This document shows, one piece after another, positions 1-6,894 of a stretch of 10,092 nt of DNA. Source of the DNA: Anaerolineae bacterium. Its GTDB lineage: Bacteria; Chloroflexota; Anaerolineae; B4-G1. Position 1 is the first letter of the stretch, and each line of letters opens with the position of its first letter. The notes under the pieces are model-generated. The model was given only the letters and a program-made list of their open reading frames with translations. It made no database searches and was not told where the DNA came from. Position numbers and translations under genes: made by a program. The stretch spans positions 1-10,092 of the forward strand of contig JAUWNP010000160.1 of the NCBI GenBank assembly GCA_030612585.1, given 5' to 3'.

Positions 1-2660
1 GGCTGGCTTTCTATCCAGATGCGCCCACCCATCAGTTCCACCAACTGCTGGGAGATCGTTAACCCCAATCCGGTCCCGCCGTACTCGCGAGTGGCGGAGC
101 CGTCGGCCTGGCAGAAGGCCTCGAAGATCATGTCCTGTTTGCCCTCAGGGATGCCGATCCCGGTATCGCGCACGGCGAAATGAAGTTCCACTTCTCCTTC
201 TCGATCTGCCTCCACTTTCACCTGGACGACGATCTCTCCTTGCTGTGTGAACTTGACCGCGTTGCCGATCAGATTAAGCAACACCTGGCGCAACCGTCCT
301 GGGTCGCCTACCAACGCCGTCGGTACCTGGGGGGGGATGTGACAGACCAGTTCCAATCCCTTTTCTTGGGCACGCGGGGCCAGCATCTCGGCTGCCTGCT
401 CGACGAGGAGCCGCAGGTCAAAGTCGGTCTCCTGCAGTTCCAGTCGTCCTGCCTCGATTCTGGAGAAGTCCAGGATGTCGTTGATGATCGCCATCAGCGA
501 GTCGGCAGAGGACTTGAGTATACCCAGGTATTCGTTTTGTTCTTGCACCAGCACAGTGTCCAGCATCAGATCGGCCATACCCATGATGCCGTGTATGGGT
601 GTGCGGATCTCGTGGCTCATGCGGGCCAGGAACTCACTCTTAGCCTGGTTGGCTGACTCGGCGGCCTCTTTGGCTTTCCGCAGCGCCTCCTCCGCCCGCT
701 TGCGCACCAAAGCACTGACAAAGATCTCCCCCACCATCTTGAGCAGTCTGATTTCTGCTTCTCTCCAGGTTTTCTCGGCCCGTTCCGAACTGAAGCCGAG
801 AAGCCCGATCAGAGACTTGCCATAGACCATTGGCATCACGACGACTGACTGAACTGCCGGTGATAGCCAGATCTCGTTTTCGGCACTCGCCTCGGGTGGG
901 AGGTCGGCAACACGAGGAATATGAATGGTCTCGAACCATTTGAGTTTTTCCATCCACCACGAGAGACGGCTAACCGGGAGATTCTTCAGGCTCTCAATGT
1001 GCGGGTCAATCCCTGGACCGCACCACTCGTGAGTATTGTCTATCTGCATTTCGTCGTGGGAAAGCAAAAAGACGTAGCCACGGTCCACACCGGCAAATTT
1101 TCCGGCTGCTTGCAAGGCGTGGTTTATCCCGCTGTCAACCTCATCTGACGGGAGGTTAATGAAGTAGGTTGCGATAGCGGTGATGAGTTTTTCAAATTCG
1201 ACGCGATGCCGTAATGCATCCTCCGCCCGCTTGCGCTCTGTGATTTCCTGCTGCGCTTGCTCGTACAGCCGCGCATGCTCGATAGCGATAGCCGCAGTCG
1301 CAGCCAGCGGTTCCATCAATCCAAGGTCTGTTGGTTTGAAGCGGCTGACCTCTACATCTGCTACCTGGAGCACGCCGATCACGTCCTGTTTGACCTGGAG
1401 TGGGATGCTAAGGATGGAGCGGAGTGCCAGGCCAGTCCGCTGATCTATACCCTTGAAGTGGCGCTCGTCGGCCCAGGCGTCCGGCACGATAAGGGTTTTG
1501 CCATCACGAGCCGCCCGGCCAGCAAATCCCTCTCCCGGCGACAGTCGCCAGCCGCGAAGGACGTCGGGTCGAGGGCCAATAGCCTGCCGGCAGACCAGTT
1601 CGTCTGTCTCCGCATCGGTCAACCAGACTGAACAGAGTGCCACATTCAGCAGGTGGCGCACTTCTTCCAGAACGGTGATGAGCACGCGGTCCAGGTCGAG
1701 ACTGGAGGTGAGCGTCTGACCGGTGCGGTTGAGCAGTTCCAATTCACGCGTCCGCCGTTGCAACGCCTCTTCCGCTTGCTTGCGCTCTAGAATCTCCTGC
1801 TGCGCTTGTTCGTATAACCGGCCCCTTTCAATCGCGGCTGCTGCCTGGGCGGCCAGGGCAGAGAGAGACCTGGCGTCGTCTGGACTGAAGGCGTCCGCCT
1901 CGGCGCCTTCGACGTTCAGCACCCCGATCACGCGCCCGTTGATCTCCAGCGGCGCCGCCAGTTCCGACCGGCACTCTGCCCCTACCGCCACGTATCTGGG
2001 GTCTTCCCGCACGTCGGGCACGTAGAGTAATTCGCCGCTGCGCGCCACCGCCACAGTGATCCCTTTCTCGCCGCTCAGGGATAGTCTGGGCGCTATCTCC
2101 TGTCCAGTGCCGCGCGCCGCCAGCCGGTACAGTTCATCTTGCTCTTCATCAATCAGCAACAGCCCACAGTTTTGGAACTTTAGCACCCGCCCGACGAAGT
2201 CGAGCACCGTCTCAGCCACCTGCTTCACATCAAGCGAGAGGGTCATCTCGCGGCTCAGGTCCTGGACAGCGGCCAGTCTCGCCGCCAGGCGTTGCTTCTC
2301 CACCGCGCGTTTGACTGCGGAGCGGATGGCGTCAACACGGAAGGGCTTGGTGACATAATCATAGGCCCCTAGCCGTAGTGCCTCGATGGCAGTCTTCAGC
2401 GAGGCGTGGCCGGTGAGCACGATGATCTCTATCTCGGGCCGCTGCTGCCGGATGCGCCTGAGAATCTCCATTCCGTTGAGATCGGGCAACATGAGATCGA
2501 GGATGGCTACACTGAACTCCCCGGTCTCAAGCATCTTCAGACCCTGCCGGCCATTGGCAGTGGCTACGGTGTCATACCCCAGAGGCCTGAGACACGCGTC
2601 CAGCAGGTGGGGCATCTCCGGGCTATCGTCAACAATCAGGATTTGATCTCGATTAGCCAT
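1..2660 (-). CDS. Hybrid sensor histidine kinase: receiver, three GAF domains, HisKA, HATPase (3' end off window)
   Basis: A continuous frame from the ATG at 2660 runs off the left edge after 886 codons. Residues 1-125 form a receiver (acidic pair D11/D12, phospho-acceptor D55 in [24 protein letters not shown]). Three GAF-like sensor domains follow at about 140-285, 320-465 and 490-650; the first two are joined by near-identical coiled segments ([19 protein letters not shown] and [19 protein letters not shown]). The HisKA H box is at about 680 (MSHEIRTP, His683). The ATPase domain shows the N box near 798 ([10 protein letters not shown]), the G1 box DTGIGIP at 832-838 and the G2 box GGTGLGLT near 862. 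A GGAG site lies just before the ATG. As in its family, it should autophosphorylate on His683 and also accept phosphate at D55. No membrane segment is visible, so it is probably a cytosolic sensor. It starts 19 nt after the upstream response regulator. Further C-terminal domains beyond the edge are possible. Confidence 0.95.
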   Translation of the reverse strand, partial: MANRDQILIVDDSPEMPHLLDACLRPLGYDTVATANGRQGLKMLETGEFSVAILDLMLPDLNGMEILRRIRQQRPEIEIIVLTGHASLKTAIEALRLGAYDYVTKPFRVDAIRSAVKRAVEKQRLAARLAAVQDLSREMTLSLDVKQVAETVLDFVGRVLKFQNCGLLLIDEEQDELYRLAARGTGQEIAPRLSLSGEKGITVAVARSGELLYVPDVREDPRYVAVGAECRSELAAPLEINGRVIGVLNVEGAEADAFSPDDARSLSALAAQAAAAIERGRLYEQAQQEILERKQAEEALQRRTRELELLNRTGQTLTSSLDLDRVLITVLEEVRHLLNVALCSVWLTDAETDELVCRQAIGPRPDVLRGWRLSPGEGFAGRAARDGKTLIVPDAWADERHFKGIDQRTGLALRSILSIPLQVKQDVIGVLQVADVEVSRFKPTDLGLMEPLAATAAIAIEHARLYEQAQQEITERKRAEDALRHRVEFEKLITAIATYFINLPSDEVDSGINHALQAAGKFAGVDRGYVFLLSHDEMQIDNTHEWCGPGIDPHIESLKNLPVSRLSWWMEKLKWFETIHIPRVADLPPEASAENEIWLSPAVQSVVVMPMVYGKSLIGLLGFSSERAEKTWREAEIRLLKMVGEIFVSALVRKRAEEALRKAKEAAESANQAKSEFLARMSHEIRTPIHGIMGMADLMLDTVLVQEQNEYLGILKSSADSLMAIINDILDFSRIEAGRLELQETDFDLRLLVEQAAEMLAPRAQEKGLELVCHIPPQVPTALVGDPGRLRQVLLNLIGNAVKFTQQGEIVVQVKVEADREGEVELHFAVRDTGIGIPEGKQDMIFEAFCQADGSATREYGGTGLGLTISQQLVELMGGRIWIESQ

Positions 2661-2679
2661 CGTTTCTCCAGAGGAGCGG

Positions 2680-3111
2680 TCAAATCGGGAAGCCTTTGGC
2701 CCATAGCAAGGCCTTCACCCGCCGTGCTACTTCCTTCGCCTTCACCGGCTTGGTCAAGAAATCCATGGCCCCAGAGTCGAACCCCCGCAACCGGTCTTGG
2801 ACGCTATCGAAGTATTGCGTGGGCTCCTCCGCCTCTGCATCAATTCTTCCCTTGGCGGTAAGCATAAGCACCGCTATGTCAGCGGTATCCGGATTGCTCT
2901 GTAGGCGGCGACAGACTTCGTATCCATTCATTAGGGGCATCATAATATCCAAGACGACCAAGTCGGGTTTCACCTTATGTGCCTTTCTTAACCCGTTCAT
3001 GCCATCGAAAGCGGTAAAAACCTCATAGCCTTGCTTTTTCAAGATGCTTGAGATGATCATCACCGTAGGACGATCGTCGTCAACGACAAGGATACGTGCC
3101 TTAGTACCCAT
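2680..3111 (-). CDS. Stand-alone response regulator receiver protein
   Basis: A 143-residue single-domain receiver. It has the acidic triplet D11-D13 (ILVVDDDRP), phospho-acceptor D55 ([20 protein letters not shown]), a conserved Thr in VLMLTAKG and the Lys of [10 protein letters not shown]. No DNA-binding or enzymatic output domain follows, so it probably acts as a shuttle in a phosphorelay or by protein binding, like Spo0F- or CheY-type receivers. Compared with a standard receiver there are about 17 extra residues between beta4 and alpha4-beta5 (from GRIDAEAEE to [14 protein letters not shown]). The ATG at 3111 is preferred over the GTG at 3114 because a GAGGGAGG site lies 6 nt before the ATG. 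It begins 2 nt after the stop of the upstream Hpt reading frame and ends 19 nt before the large kinase, so the three are probably one operon. Confidence 0.93.
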   Translation of the reverse strand: MGTKARILVVDDDRPTVMIISSILKKQGYEVFTAFDGMNGLRKAHKVKPDLVVLDIMMPLMNGYEVCRRLQSNPDTADIAVLMLTAKGRIDAEAEEPTQYFDSVQDRLRGFDSGAMDFLTKPVKAKEVARRVKALLWAKGFPI

Positions 3112-3113
3112 CA

Positions 3114-3598
3114 CTAGCCTCCCTCGTGCTCAAGGGCACTCTGCACCCACCCTGGTTCTGAATAAAAGACCACCACACGCCCCATCTCCTTTTCCAGTTC
3201 TTCCAGCGCAGCCAACCCGCCATCGAGGTTGCCCTCCTCACCCATCGTCTCAAGACGCTGGGCTACGTCTCGTGCTGCCAGGCCTCCGAGGTTGCCCAGA
3301 ACCCCCTTCAGCCTGTGCGCCGCATCTTCGACGCCCGGCGCGCATCCTGCCCGGTCAGCGCCTCTCTCAGCGCCTCTACCTGTTCAGGACATTCCTCCAG
3401 CGACATTTCAGCCACAGCCTGCAATAGTTCTACGTCGTCACCTACTACCTCCAGCGCCTCGCCGAGGTCAACTGGCGGCCGAACCTCCTCGCCGTTCCTG
3501 GCCTTGCCGACGACCTTCAACCCAGAATCGCTCTCCAGCACAAATTTGGTGCTTTGCCGCAAGACAGCGGAGTCATCAACTACCAGCACTCGAATCAC
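3114..3598 (-). pseudogene. Truncated receiver fused to Hpt domain, frameshifted before the phospho-His
   Basis: The reading frame starts at the GTG at 3598 (GGGAG site about 6 nt upstream) with a CheB/NarL-like receiver start, MIRVLVVDDSAVLRQSTKF. It leaves receiver homology after about 38 residues (NGEEV), so the phospho-Asp, Thr and Lys regions are missing. An Hpt-like domain follows (VDLGEALEVVGDDVELLQAV, then EALREALTGQDARR). Near 3334-3344 the frame breaks: the first frame stops at 3308-3310, while the rest of the Hpt (VEDAAHRLKGVLGNLGG, with the phospho-His codon at 3317-3315) continues in another frame to a TAG at 3116-3114. Removing two bases restores the usual spacing from Asp to the Hpt His. 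It is therefore either a broken gene or a sequencing error in a GC-rich stretch. Intact, it would relay phosphate between the neighbouring kinase and receiver. The missing receiver half is a separate, in-frame loss. Confidence 0.8.
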
Positions 3599-3650
3599 GT
3601 TTTTCTCCCGTAACTACCCATATTGAATCAACCGCACAAACGCCGTCAGG

Positions 3651-3679
3651 TTGACCAACAGTGAAGCCCATGCTATAAT
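3651..3679 (+). promoter_or_regulatory. Sigma70-type promoter of the toxin-antitoxin-like cassette, with overlapping dyads
   Basis: A -35 box TTGACC (3651-3656) and a perfect -10 box TATAAT (3674-3679) are separated by 17 bp, followed 41 bp later by the ATG of the first cassette gene. Two small dyads overlap the boxes: GTTG-AC-CAAC at 3650-3659 across the -35, and ATGCT-N9-AGCAT at 3670-3688 across the -10. Such dyads could be operators for autoregulation, which is usual in toxin-antitoxin cassettes; that role is inferred. This placement also argues against the alternative upstream TTG start at 3651. Confidence 0.82.
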
Positions 3680-3719
3680 CAAAAGCATCTCACGCAAAAT
3701 GTGGAAAGGCAGGTGCCCT

Positions 3720-4136
3720 ATGACACAGAATGCAATTCCGATCATTAAACTACAAGAAACTGAGGTCACCCTGGCTGAACTGGTGGCCCGATTCCAAGGT
3801 CAGGCTATTGGTTTCCGGCTCCCCCCGCTGGAGGGCGTGCTGCTGCTTCTCCCTCGTGAGGACTACCGCTTCGTGACTTCGGCCATACAGGCCAGGAAAG
3901 CCCTGCCAACCCGCCCGTCCAAGACGCCGGCTGAGTACTTTGCCGAGACTGTACGCGTTCTACACCGTATGGAGCAGAGGTATGGTATGACCTCGGCTGA
4001 GTTCTACCGCAAGTTCCAAGAGAGCACTCTCCAAGAAGGCCCGGCCGATTATTGGGAGTGGCGAGCGCGCTACAAAAGTTTCCTGACCATGCAGGAACGC
4101 TTCGGCTTCTCGGAAACAGAGGTGGTGGATGCCTGA
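3720..4136 (+). CDS. Antitoxin-like partner of a DUF6516/TumE-type toxin
   Basis: A 138-residue protein starting at the ATG at 3720, with AGG-containing ribosome-binding sequence (AAAGGCAGG) just upstream and a strong promoter at 3651-3679. The N-terminal half (1-55) is a mixed alpha/beta segment with a hydrophobic strand GVLLLLPREDYRF. The C-terminal half is helical and rich in aromatic and charged residues (YGMTSAEFYRKF at 88-99, ADYWEWRARYKSFLTM at 109-124), a pattern seen in small antitoxin-like proteins encoded before DUF6516 genes. It overlaps the next gene by 8 nt, so translation is probably coupled. By position it should neutralise the downstream protein. No known DNA-binding fold is obvious, so autorepression is only a guess. 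Assignment rests on gene order and partner identity more than on its own motifs. Confidence 0.68.
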   Translation: MTQNAIPIIKLQETEVTLAELVARFQGQAIGFRLPPLEGVLLLLPREDYRFVTSAIQARKALPTRPSKTPAEYFAETVRVLHRMEQRYGMTSAEFYRKFQESTLQEGPADYWEWRARYKSFLTMQERFGFSETEVVDA

Positions 4137-4575
4137 TGGGAAACTGCGGGCTTACTATTGGGAGATCTTTACCGCGTTGGCTGAAATCACCGACCTCTTG
4201 GACACCGCTCACCAAGGCCACAGTTTCCCTCCCGAAGACGAGGTGGAATGTATTGCCGCTCTGCACGTCACCTTGGCCTTTAAGGATGGCTCCCGCCTGA
4301 TCGTTCACTCTTGGCTGGATGCTACGGCGGAAGTCAGAGAACACAACTACGCTTACGTCTACCTGGATGCTCAGGGGAACCGTGTTTTCCAGTACGACGA
4401 TGCGCCCCATCACCCGGAACTGTCCACCCATCCCCACCATGTCCACAAAGGGCACAGGCCTGCCAAAGGCCCCGACAGGGCTTTGCCCCTGGATGTTCCA
4501 CGGGTGGACTTTGTGACCATCCTCGGCAAGGTTGTGCACGAGTGCATGGGGAATCCCGCAGCCGCCGACGGGTAG
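4129..4575 (+). CDS. DUF6516 / TumE-like toxin-family protein
   Basis: A 148-residue protein whose centre matches what I know of the DUF6516 (TumE-like) family. It has a strand with DGSRLIVHSWLDA (53-65), then HNYAYVYLD at 72-80, and the signature FQYDDAPHHPEL at 87-98 followed by HPHHVHKG at 101-108. The dense His/Asp cluster probably forms the active or metal-binding site; the biochemical target is not known to me. The start ATG at 4129 lies inside the last codons of the upstream gene (8-nt overlap), the usual arrangement for an antitoxin-toxin pair. The length is typical of the family and no truncation is seen. The cassette is convergent with the gene ending at 4605. A role in stabilisation or phage defence is possible but inferred. 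Confidence 0.78.
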   Translation: MPDGKLRAYYWEIFTALAEITDLLDTAHQGHSFPPEDEVECIAALHVTLAFKDGSRLIVHSWLDATAEVREHNYAYVYLDAQGNRVFQYDDAPHHPELSTHPHHVHKGHRPAKGPDRALPLDVPRVDFVTILGKVVHECMGNPAAADG

Positions 4576-4593
4576 CAGCCAGGACCGGATGCG

Positions 4594-4614
4594 TTGTTCA
4601 TTGTTCATTGTTTA
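4594..4614. repeat. Heptamer tandem array, TTGTTCA unit, 3 copies
   Basis: Three consecutive 7-bp units (TTGTTCA, TTGTTCA, TTGTTTA). The array overlaps the stop codon (4607-4605) of the minus-strand receiver-like gene and fills most of the gap to the convergent toxin gene. Read on the minus strand, each complete unit contains TGA, and a 7-bp period puts stops in successive frames. Confidence 0.8.
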
Positions 4615-4955
4615 TGGTTCCGAATGATTTTGACCAGTTCCTCGACTTCGTTTCCAGCCCTCAGAAGAAAGGCATCGGCCCCGGCCAGAAGAAACCGTTT
4701 GTCGTTGTTAGGAGTGGAACTCACGCCAACGATAAAGACCTCGGTCTTGCGGGCCCTGATCTTGATCACCCCTCTAACCCCACTCATTTTCTTCCGAAAG
4801 TTGTTGTACACGACAAACACATCGTAGTCCAGGGAACACTCCAGAGTGTTCTCACAGCAGGAAAACCCCGTAACATCAGCATCCAGCCTGCTAGAAAGTG
4901 CTCTGACCAACACTTCTCTTCCAACGTGCTTTCCGTGTATAAGACAGATATTCAT
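4605..4955 (-). CDS. Degenerate receiver (pseudo-receiver) domain protein
   Basis: A 116-residue protein starting at the ATG at 4955 behind an excellent AAGGAGG site. The beta-alpha alternation fits a receiver fold: NICLIHG (beta1), YDVFVVYNNF (beta3), TEVFIVGVSS (beta4), GADAFLLRAGNEVEELVKII (beta5-alpha5, compare the usual GADAFLLKP...EEL). The phosphorylation chemistry is absent. The beta1 acidic pair is replaced by HG, the phospho-acceptor position by Tyr50 or a neighbouring Asn, and the beta5 Lys by Arg. It therefore probably signals by binding rather than phosphorylation, or is decaying. No output domain is present. It is separated from the phosphorelay operon by the toxin-antitoxin cassette. 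A dyad at 5002-5015 lies 47 bp upstream. Confidence 0.72.
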   Translation of the reverse strand: MNICLIHGKHVGREVLVRALSSRLDADVTGFSCCENTLECSLDYDVFVVYNNFRKKMSGVRGVIKIRARKTEVFIVGVSSTPNNDKRFLLAGADAFLLRAGNEVEELVKIIRNHKQ

Positions 4956-5001
4956 TGTTCCTCCTTATGTCATTATTGCCCTTAGGTTCTTTGGCTGCAC
5001 A

Positions 5002-5015
5002 AACGACTGGTCGTT
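5002..5015. promoter_or_regulatory. Perfect dyad AACGAC-TG-GTCGTT upstream of the pseudo-receiver gene
   Basis: Two 6-bp arms separated by 2 bp, located 47 bp upstream of the ATG at 4955. A similar dyad sits 42 bp upstream of the deacetylase-family gene at 6434-6448. It could be an operator; no regulator is identified. Confidence 0.4.
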
Positions 5016-5107
5016 ACGCTGTCTTTTGGAAGATTGCATACCCTTCCTCCTTACCATACCGGGCTTTCTCGGGAAGTCTGTTTTGCACCCACAGACACTA
5101 CAGCGAA

Positions 5108-5156
5108 TTAGGAAATAAACGAATTCTCTCCCACTCGGCCATTCGTTTTATTCTAA
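5108..5156. repeat. AT-rich imperfect inverted repeat
   Basis: The left arm TTAGGAAATAAACGAAT (5108-5124) pairs with the right arm ATTCGTTTTATTCTAA (5141-5156), with small bulges and a 16-nt loop. It lies downstream of the minus-strand acetyltransferase-like gene, about 90 bp past its stop. It could form an RNA hairpin there, but no T-run marks it as an intrinsic terminator. The rest of the 4956-5248 gap has no gene I can support. Confidence 0.6.
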
Positions 5157-5164
5157 ACCTGTAC

Positions 5165-5177
5165 TGAGCCTGTCGAA
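5165..5177. repeat. 13-bp direct repeat TGAGCCTGTCGAA, copy 1
   Basis: The identical 13-mer recurs at 10015-10027, next to the hairpin repeats at the right edge. It is the core of a short repeat family I recognise as common between genes in related genomes; that is recollection, not a search result. Confidence 0.6.
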
Positions 5178-5248
5178 GTATTCGTTGTTGTGTCCCACAG
5201 CAACCACTTTCCGAGAACTCTCCTTGATCTTCTGCATTTCAGCAAGAA

Positions 5249-5569
5249 CTATCGTTGTCCACTTCTCCAGATGTAATTCCCATTGTCGCCACGGTCAAAA
5301 CCCATCTTCTCCCAAAATCCCACCGCTGTGGGTCGTACCCTGTCTGCGATGATCGTATCAAAGAATGCTTTGAACATCTCGATTGTTTGTCTGGCATAAC
5401 CAGACCCCCCAAACTCGGGAAATATGTTGATTGAACAAATCGTCAGCCTCTCGCCGTCAATCAAACCTCTGACCTTGCCCACTCGAACAGACCCACAGTC
5501 AATGTTCATCCAATCATAGTCCGAAGGCTGCTGATCGTGCGTTAGTAGTCTGAAAGTCAGCTCTTCCAC
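5249..5569 (-). CDS. GNAT-family acetyltransferase-like protein
   Basis: A 106-residue protein. The segment ICSINIFPEFGGSGYARQ (about 44-61) resembles GNAT motif A: a beta4 strand, then the acetyl-CoA pyrophosphate loop, here FGGSGYA instead of the usual Q/R-x-x-G-x-G/A. RPTAVGFWEKMGF near the C-terminus resembles motif B, where GNAT proteins carry Y/F-x-x-x-G-F. The substrate cannot be told. It is short for the family (commonly about 140-170), lacking part of the N-terminal region, so it may be a minimal or trimmed member. The start is a GTG at 5569 whose Shine-Dalgarno-like GGGAG/TAGGG comes from the adjoining heptamer array. The same G-rich stretch could fold as a quadruplex over the start codon. 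It follows the deacetylase-family gene by 61 nt in the same direction. Confidence 0.68.
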   Translation of the reverse strand: MEELTFRLLTHDQQPSDYDWMNIDCGSVRVGKVRGLIDGERLTICSINIFPEFGGSGYARQTIEMFKAFFDTIIADRVRPTAVGFWEKMGFDRGDNGNYIWRSGQR

Positions 5570-5571
5570 CC

Positions 5572-5627
5572 CTACTCCCTACTCCCTACTCCCTAATCTC
5601 TAATCCCTAATCCCCAATCCCCAATCC
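5572..5627. repeat. Heptamer tandem array with two G-quadruplex motifs (minus strand)
   Basis: Eight 7-bp units drift in order: CTACTCC x3, CTAATCT, CTAATCC x2, CCAATCC x2. They fill the whole gap between the deacetylase-family stop (5633-5631) and the acetyltransferase GTG (5569). On the minus strand, GGG runs spaced by AGTA give a canonical four-run G-quadruplex at 5593-5569, and GGGG runs spaced by ATT give a second at 5630-5605. Unit order suggests stepwise expansion from both ends. Confidence 0.9.
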
Positions 5628-5630
5628 CCC

Positions 5631-6392
5631 TCACTCAAATCCCTGGCAGAAAGCAAGCACATTCTTCCCCAGGTCTGGCAGATAATATCCGCCCTCCAAT
5701 ATGGCAAAGCGCCTTTGGTGGCCCATTCTTTTCGTCAGTTTCTTCATGAGCCTGCCAATGAGATAGAAGTCAAAGGTTGTTAATTTTTTCCCCAGGTCTT
5801 TTTCGTAGGCGTCAAAGCCGGCCGACGCCGCAACCATGTCAACGTACTGAATATTAGAGATGGTATCCTCTACCAACTTAAGGTAGTCCTTATTGTCGTC
5901 GGCCATAGGATTCAGGATTTTGGCCTCCTTCCACTCTGAGAGGACATCAGTGTTTCCGTCTCCTGTATGAGCGTCGAAATCCAATACAAACGCGCTTTTT
6001 ATCAGCCCTTGCTCTTTTAATTTCAGGAGTGCGATACCCATGTTGCAGAAGGCACAATATCCCCAGGTGGAGTTTCTTGATGCGTGATGACCTGGCGGCC
6101 GGATGCAGGCAAATGCAGGCTCTTCTCTGAAAGCGATTTCCGACGCTAGTATAGCGCCACCGGCGGCCAATGAAGCCATTTTGAACAATCCGGTGTCTTT
6201 GGCGATGCTGGTTATATGAGTTTGGGAATGTGCGCGCGACAAATCTTTGAACGACGCTGGCCCAGGTGAAACGACTTCGTAACGACCTTCTTCCACCAGC
6301 GCCGTCATGATAGCCCCCATGCGGCCTGGTGCTGATGCGCCGTTGGAAGCGTAATCCGTGCGTCGAAAGTCTTCGTGGAAAACTACTCTCAC
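5631..6392 (-). CDS. Histone deacetylase / acetoin-utilization family zinc hydrolase
   Basis: A 253-residue protein with the hallmarks of the arginase/deacetylase fold. IRPPGHHASRN carries the catalytic His pair H102/H103. FVLDFDAHTGDGNTD (135-149) carries zinc ligands D140 and H142. ASAGFDAYEKD carries the third ligand D194. EGGYYLP (233-239) carries the catalytic Tyr236. Bacterial relatives deacetylate acetyl-lysine proteins, acetylated polyamines or small acylated metabolites; the substrate here is not evident. The second His of the usual HHGDG motif is Thr143. At 253 residues it is shorter than typical members (about 300-370) but keeps all catalytic residues. The start is a GTG at 6392 with GAGG about 8 nt upstream. 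An acetyltransferase-like gene follows, so an acetylation/deacetylation pair is conceivable but unproven. A dyad lies 42 bp upstream. Confidence 0.92.
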   Translation of the reverse strand: MRVVFHEDFRRTDYASNGASAPGRMGAIMTALVEEGRYEVVSPGPASFKDLSRAHSQTHITSIAKDTGLFKMASLAAGGAILASEIAFREEPAFACIRPPGHHASRNSTWGYCAFCNMGIALLKLKEQGLIKSAFVLDFDAHTGDGNTDVLSEWKEAKILNPMADDNKDYLKLVEDTISNIQYVDMVAASAGFDAYEKDLGKKLTTFDFYLIGRLMKKLTKRMGHQRRFAILEGGYYLPDLGKNVLAFCQGFE

Positions 6393-6433
6393 TTACACAC
6401 CTCGTTCCAATCTGCCTCTCCAACCCAATCTCG

Positions 6434-6448
6434 TAACGATAGTCGTTA
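6434..6448. promoter_or_regulatory. Dyad TAACGA-TAG-TCGTTA upstream of the deacetylase-family gene
   Basis: Perfect 6-bp arms around a 3-bp centre, 42 bp upstream of the GTG at 6392. It resembles the dyad at 5002-5015; on the minus strand both begin TAACGAC and contain TCGTT. It overlaps the stop codon of the metallo-beta-lactamase remnant. Confidence 0.4.
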
Positions 6449-6709
6449 GATGCTGACTGCTAACTGCTGACTGCTAATCGCTAACTGCTGACTACCGACC
6501 GCTTTCCTGGCGTTCTTTAGCGACGAGCGCAAGCGTGCGTTGCAGTCATCGAACAGGGGGGCTCCGTGCCCGAAATAGATGGCCCTCACGTCCTTACGGC
6601 AAAGCCGTTCCAGTGCACGGACGAAACCCTCCTCGTGGGAGCCGTCGGTAGATCGGATGATGACGGGCGTGTCCCCCACAAACAGGACGCCATCCTCCTG
6701 TGACATCAT
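6446..6709 (-). pseudogene. C-terminal fragment of a metallo-beta-lactamase-fold protein
   Basis: An 87-codon frame. VLFVGDTPVI (8-17) resembles the fourth metal motif of the fold (Asp13), and AIYFGHGAPLF (43-53) the fifth (His48). The N-terminal two thirds, with the HxHxDH motif, are absent. Upstream, the frame meets a TAG after about 18 codons with no family resemblance, so the gene is truncated rather than shifted. An AAAGGA site 6 nt before the ATG at 6709 means it could still be translated. The last 17 residues or so (VGSQQLAISSQQLAVSI) are the translation of the heptamer array at 6451-6499, so the original C-terminus was also altered. Without the HxHxDH motif it should not be catalytic. 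Confidence 0.72.
6451..6499. repeat. Heptamer tandem array, TGCTGAC/TGCTAAC unit, 7 copies
   Basis: Units in order: TGCTGAC, TGCTAAC, TGCTGAC, TGCTAAT, CGCTAAC, TGCTGAC, TACCGAC. The array lies inside the 3' end of the metallo-beta-lactamase remnant and stops 2 nt short of its TAA. Confidence 0.9.
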
Positions 6710-6894
6710 AACTGATCCTTTCGTGGAATCCGCTTTACTGAATTCTGCGGTCTGGTCTAGCCTTCACGAGCAATGTCAGTATAACTCAAAACAGGCATTC
6801 TCAGGGTTTCAATTGCGTTACAGCAACGTTTCGGACTGGTGAAAGTAACGTAACTGCTCAGCGAATCTCTGCCTCAAACCGACAAGCGAAAACG

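Noticed and set aside
180..2358. Several plus-strand open frames of 75-158 codons
   Set aside because: They are antisense shadows of the large kinase, whose minus-strand frame carries all expected domain motifs.
3651..3719. Alternative TTG start at 3651 extending the antitoxin-like protein by 23 residues
   Set aside because: The -35 and -10 boxes lie inside this segment and the ATG at 3720 has its own ribosome-binding sequence.
5148..5237. Minus-strand 29-codon frame starting MQKIKESSRKVVAVG
   Set aside because: No ribosome-binding site, and its end is made of the TGAGCCTGTCGAA repeat and the AT-rich inverted repeat.
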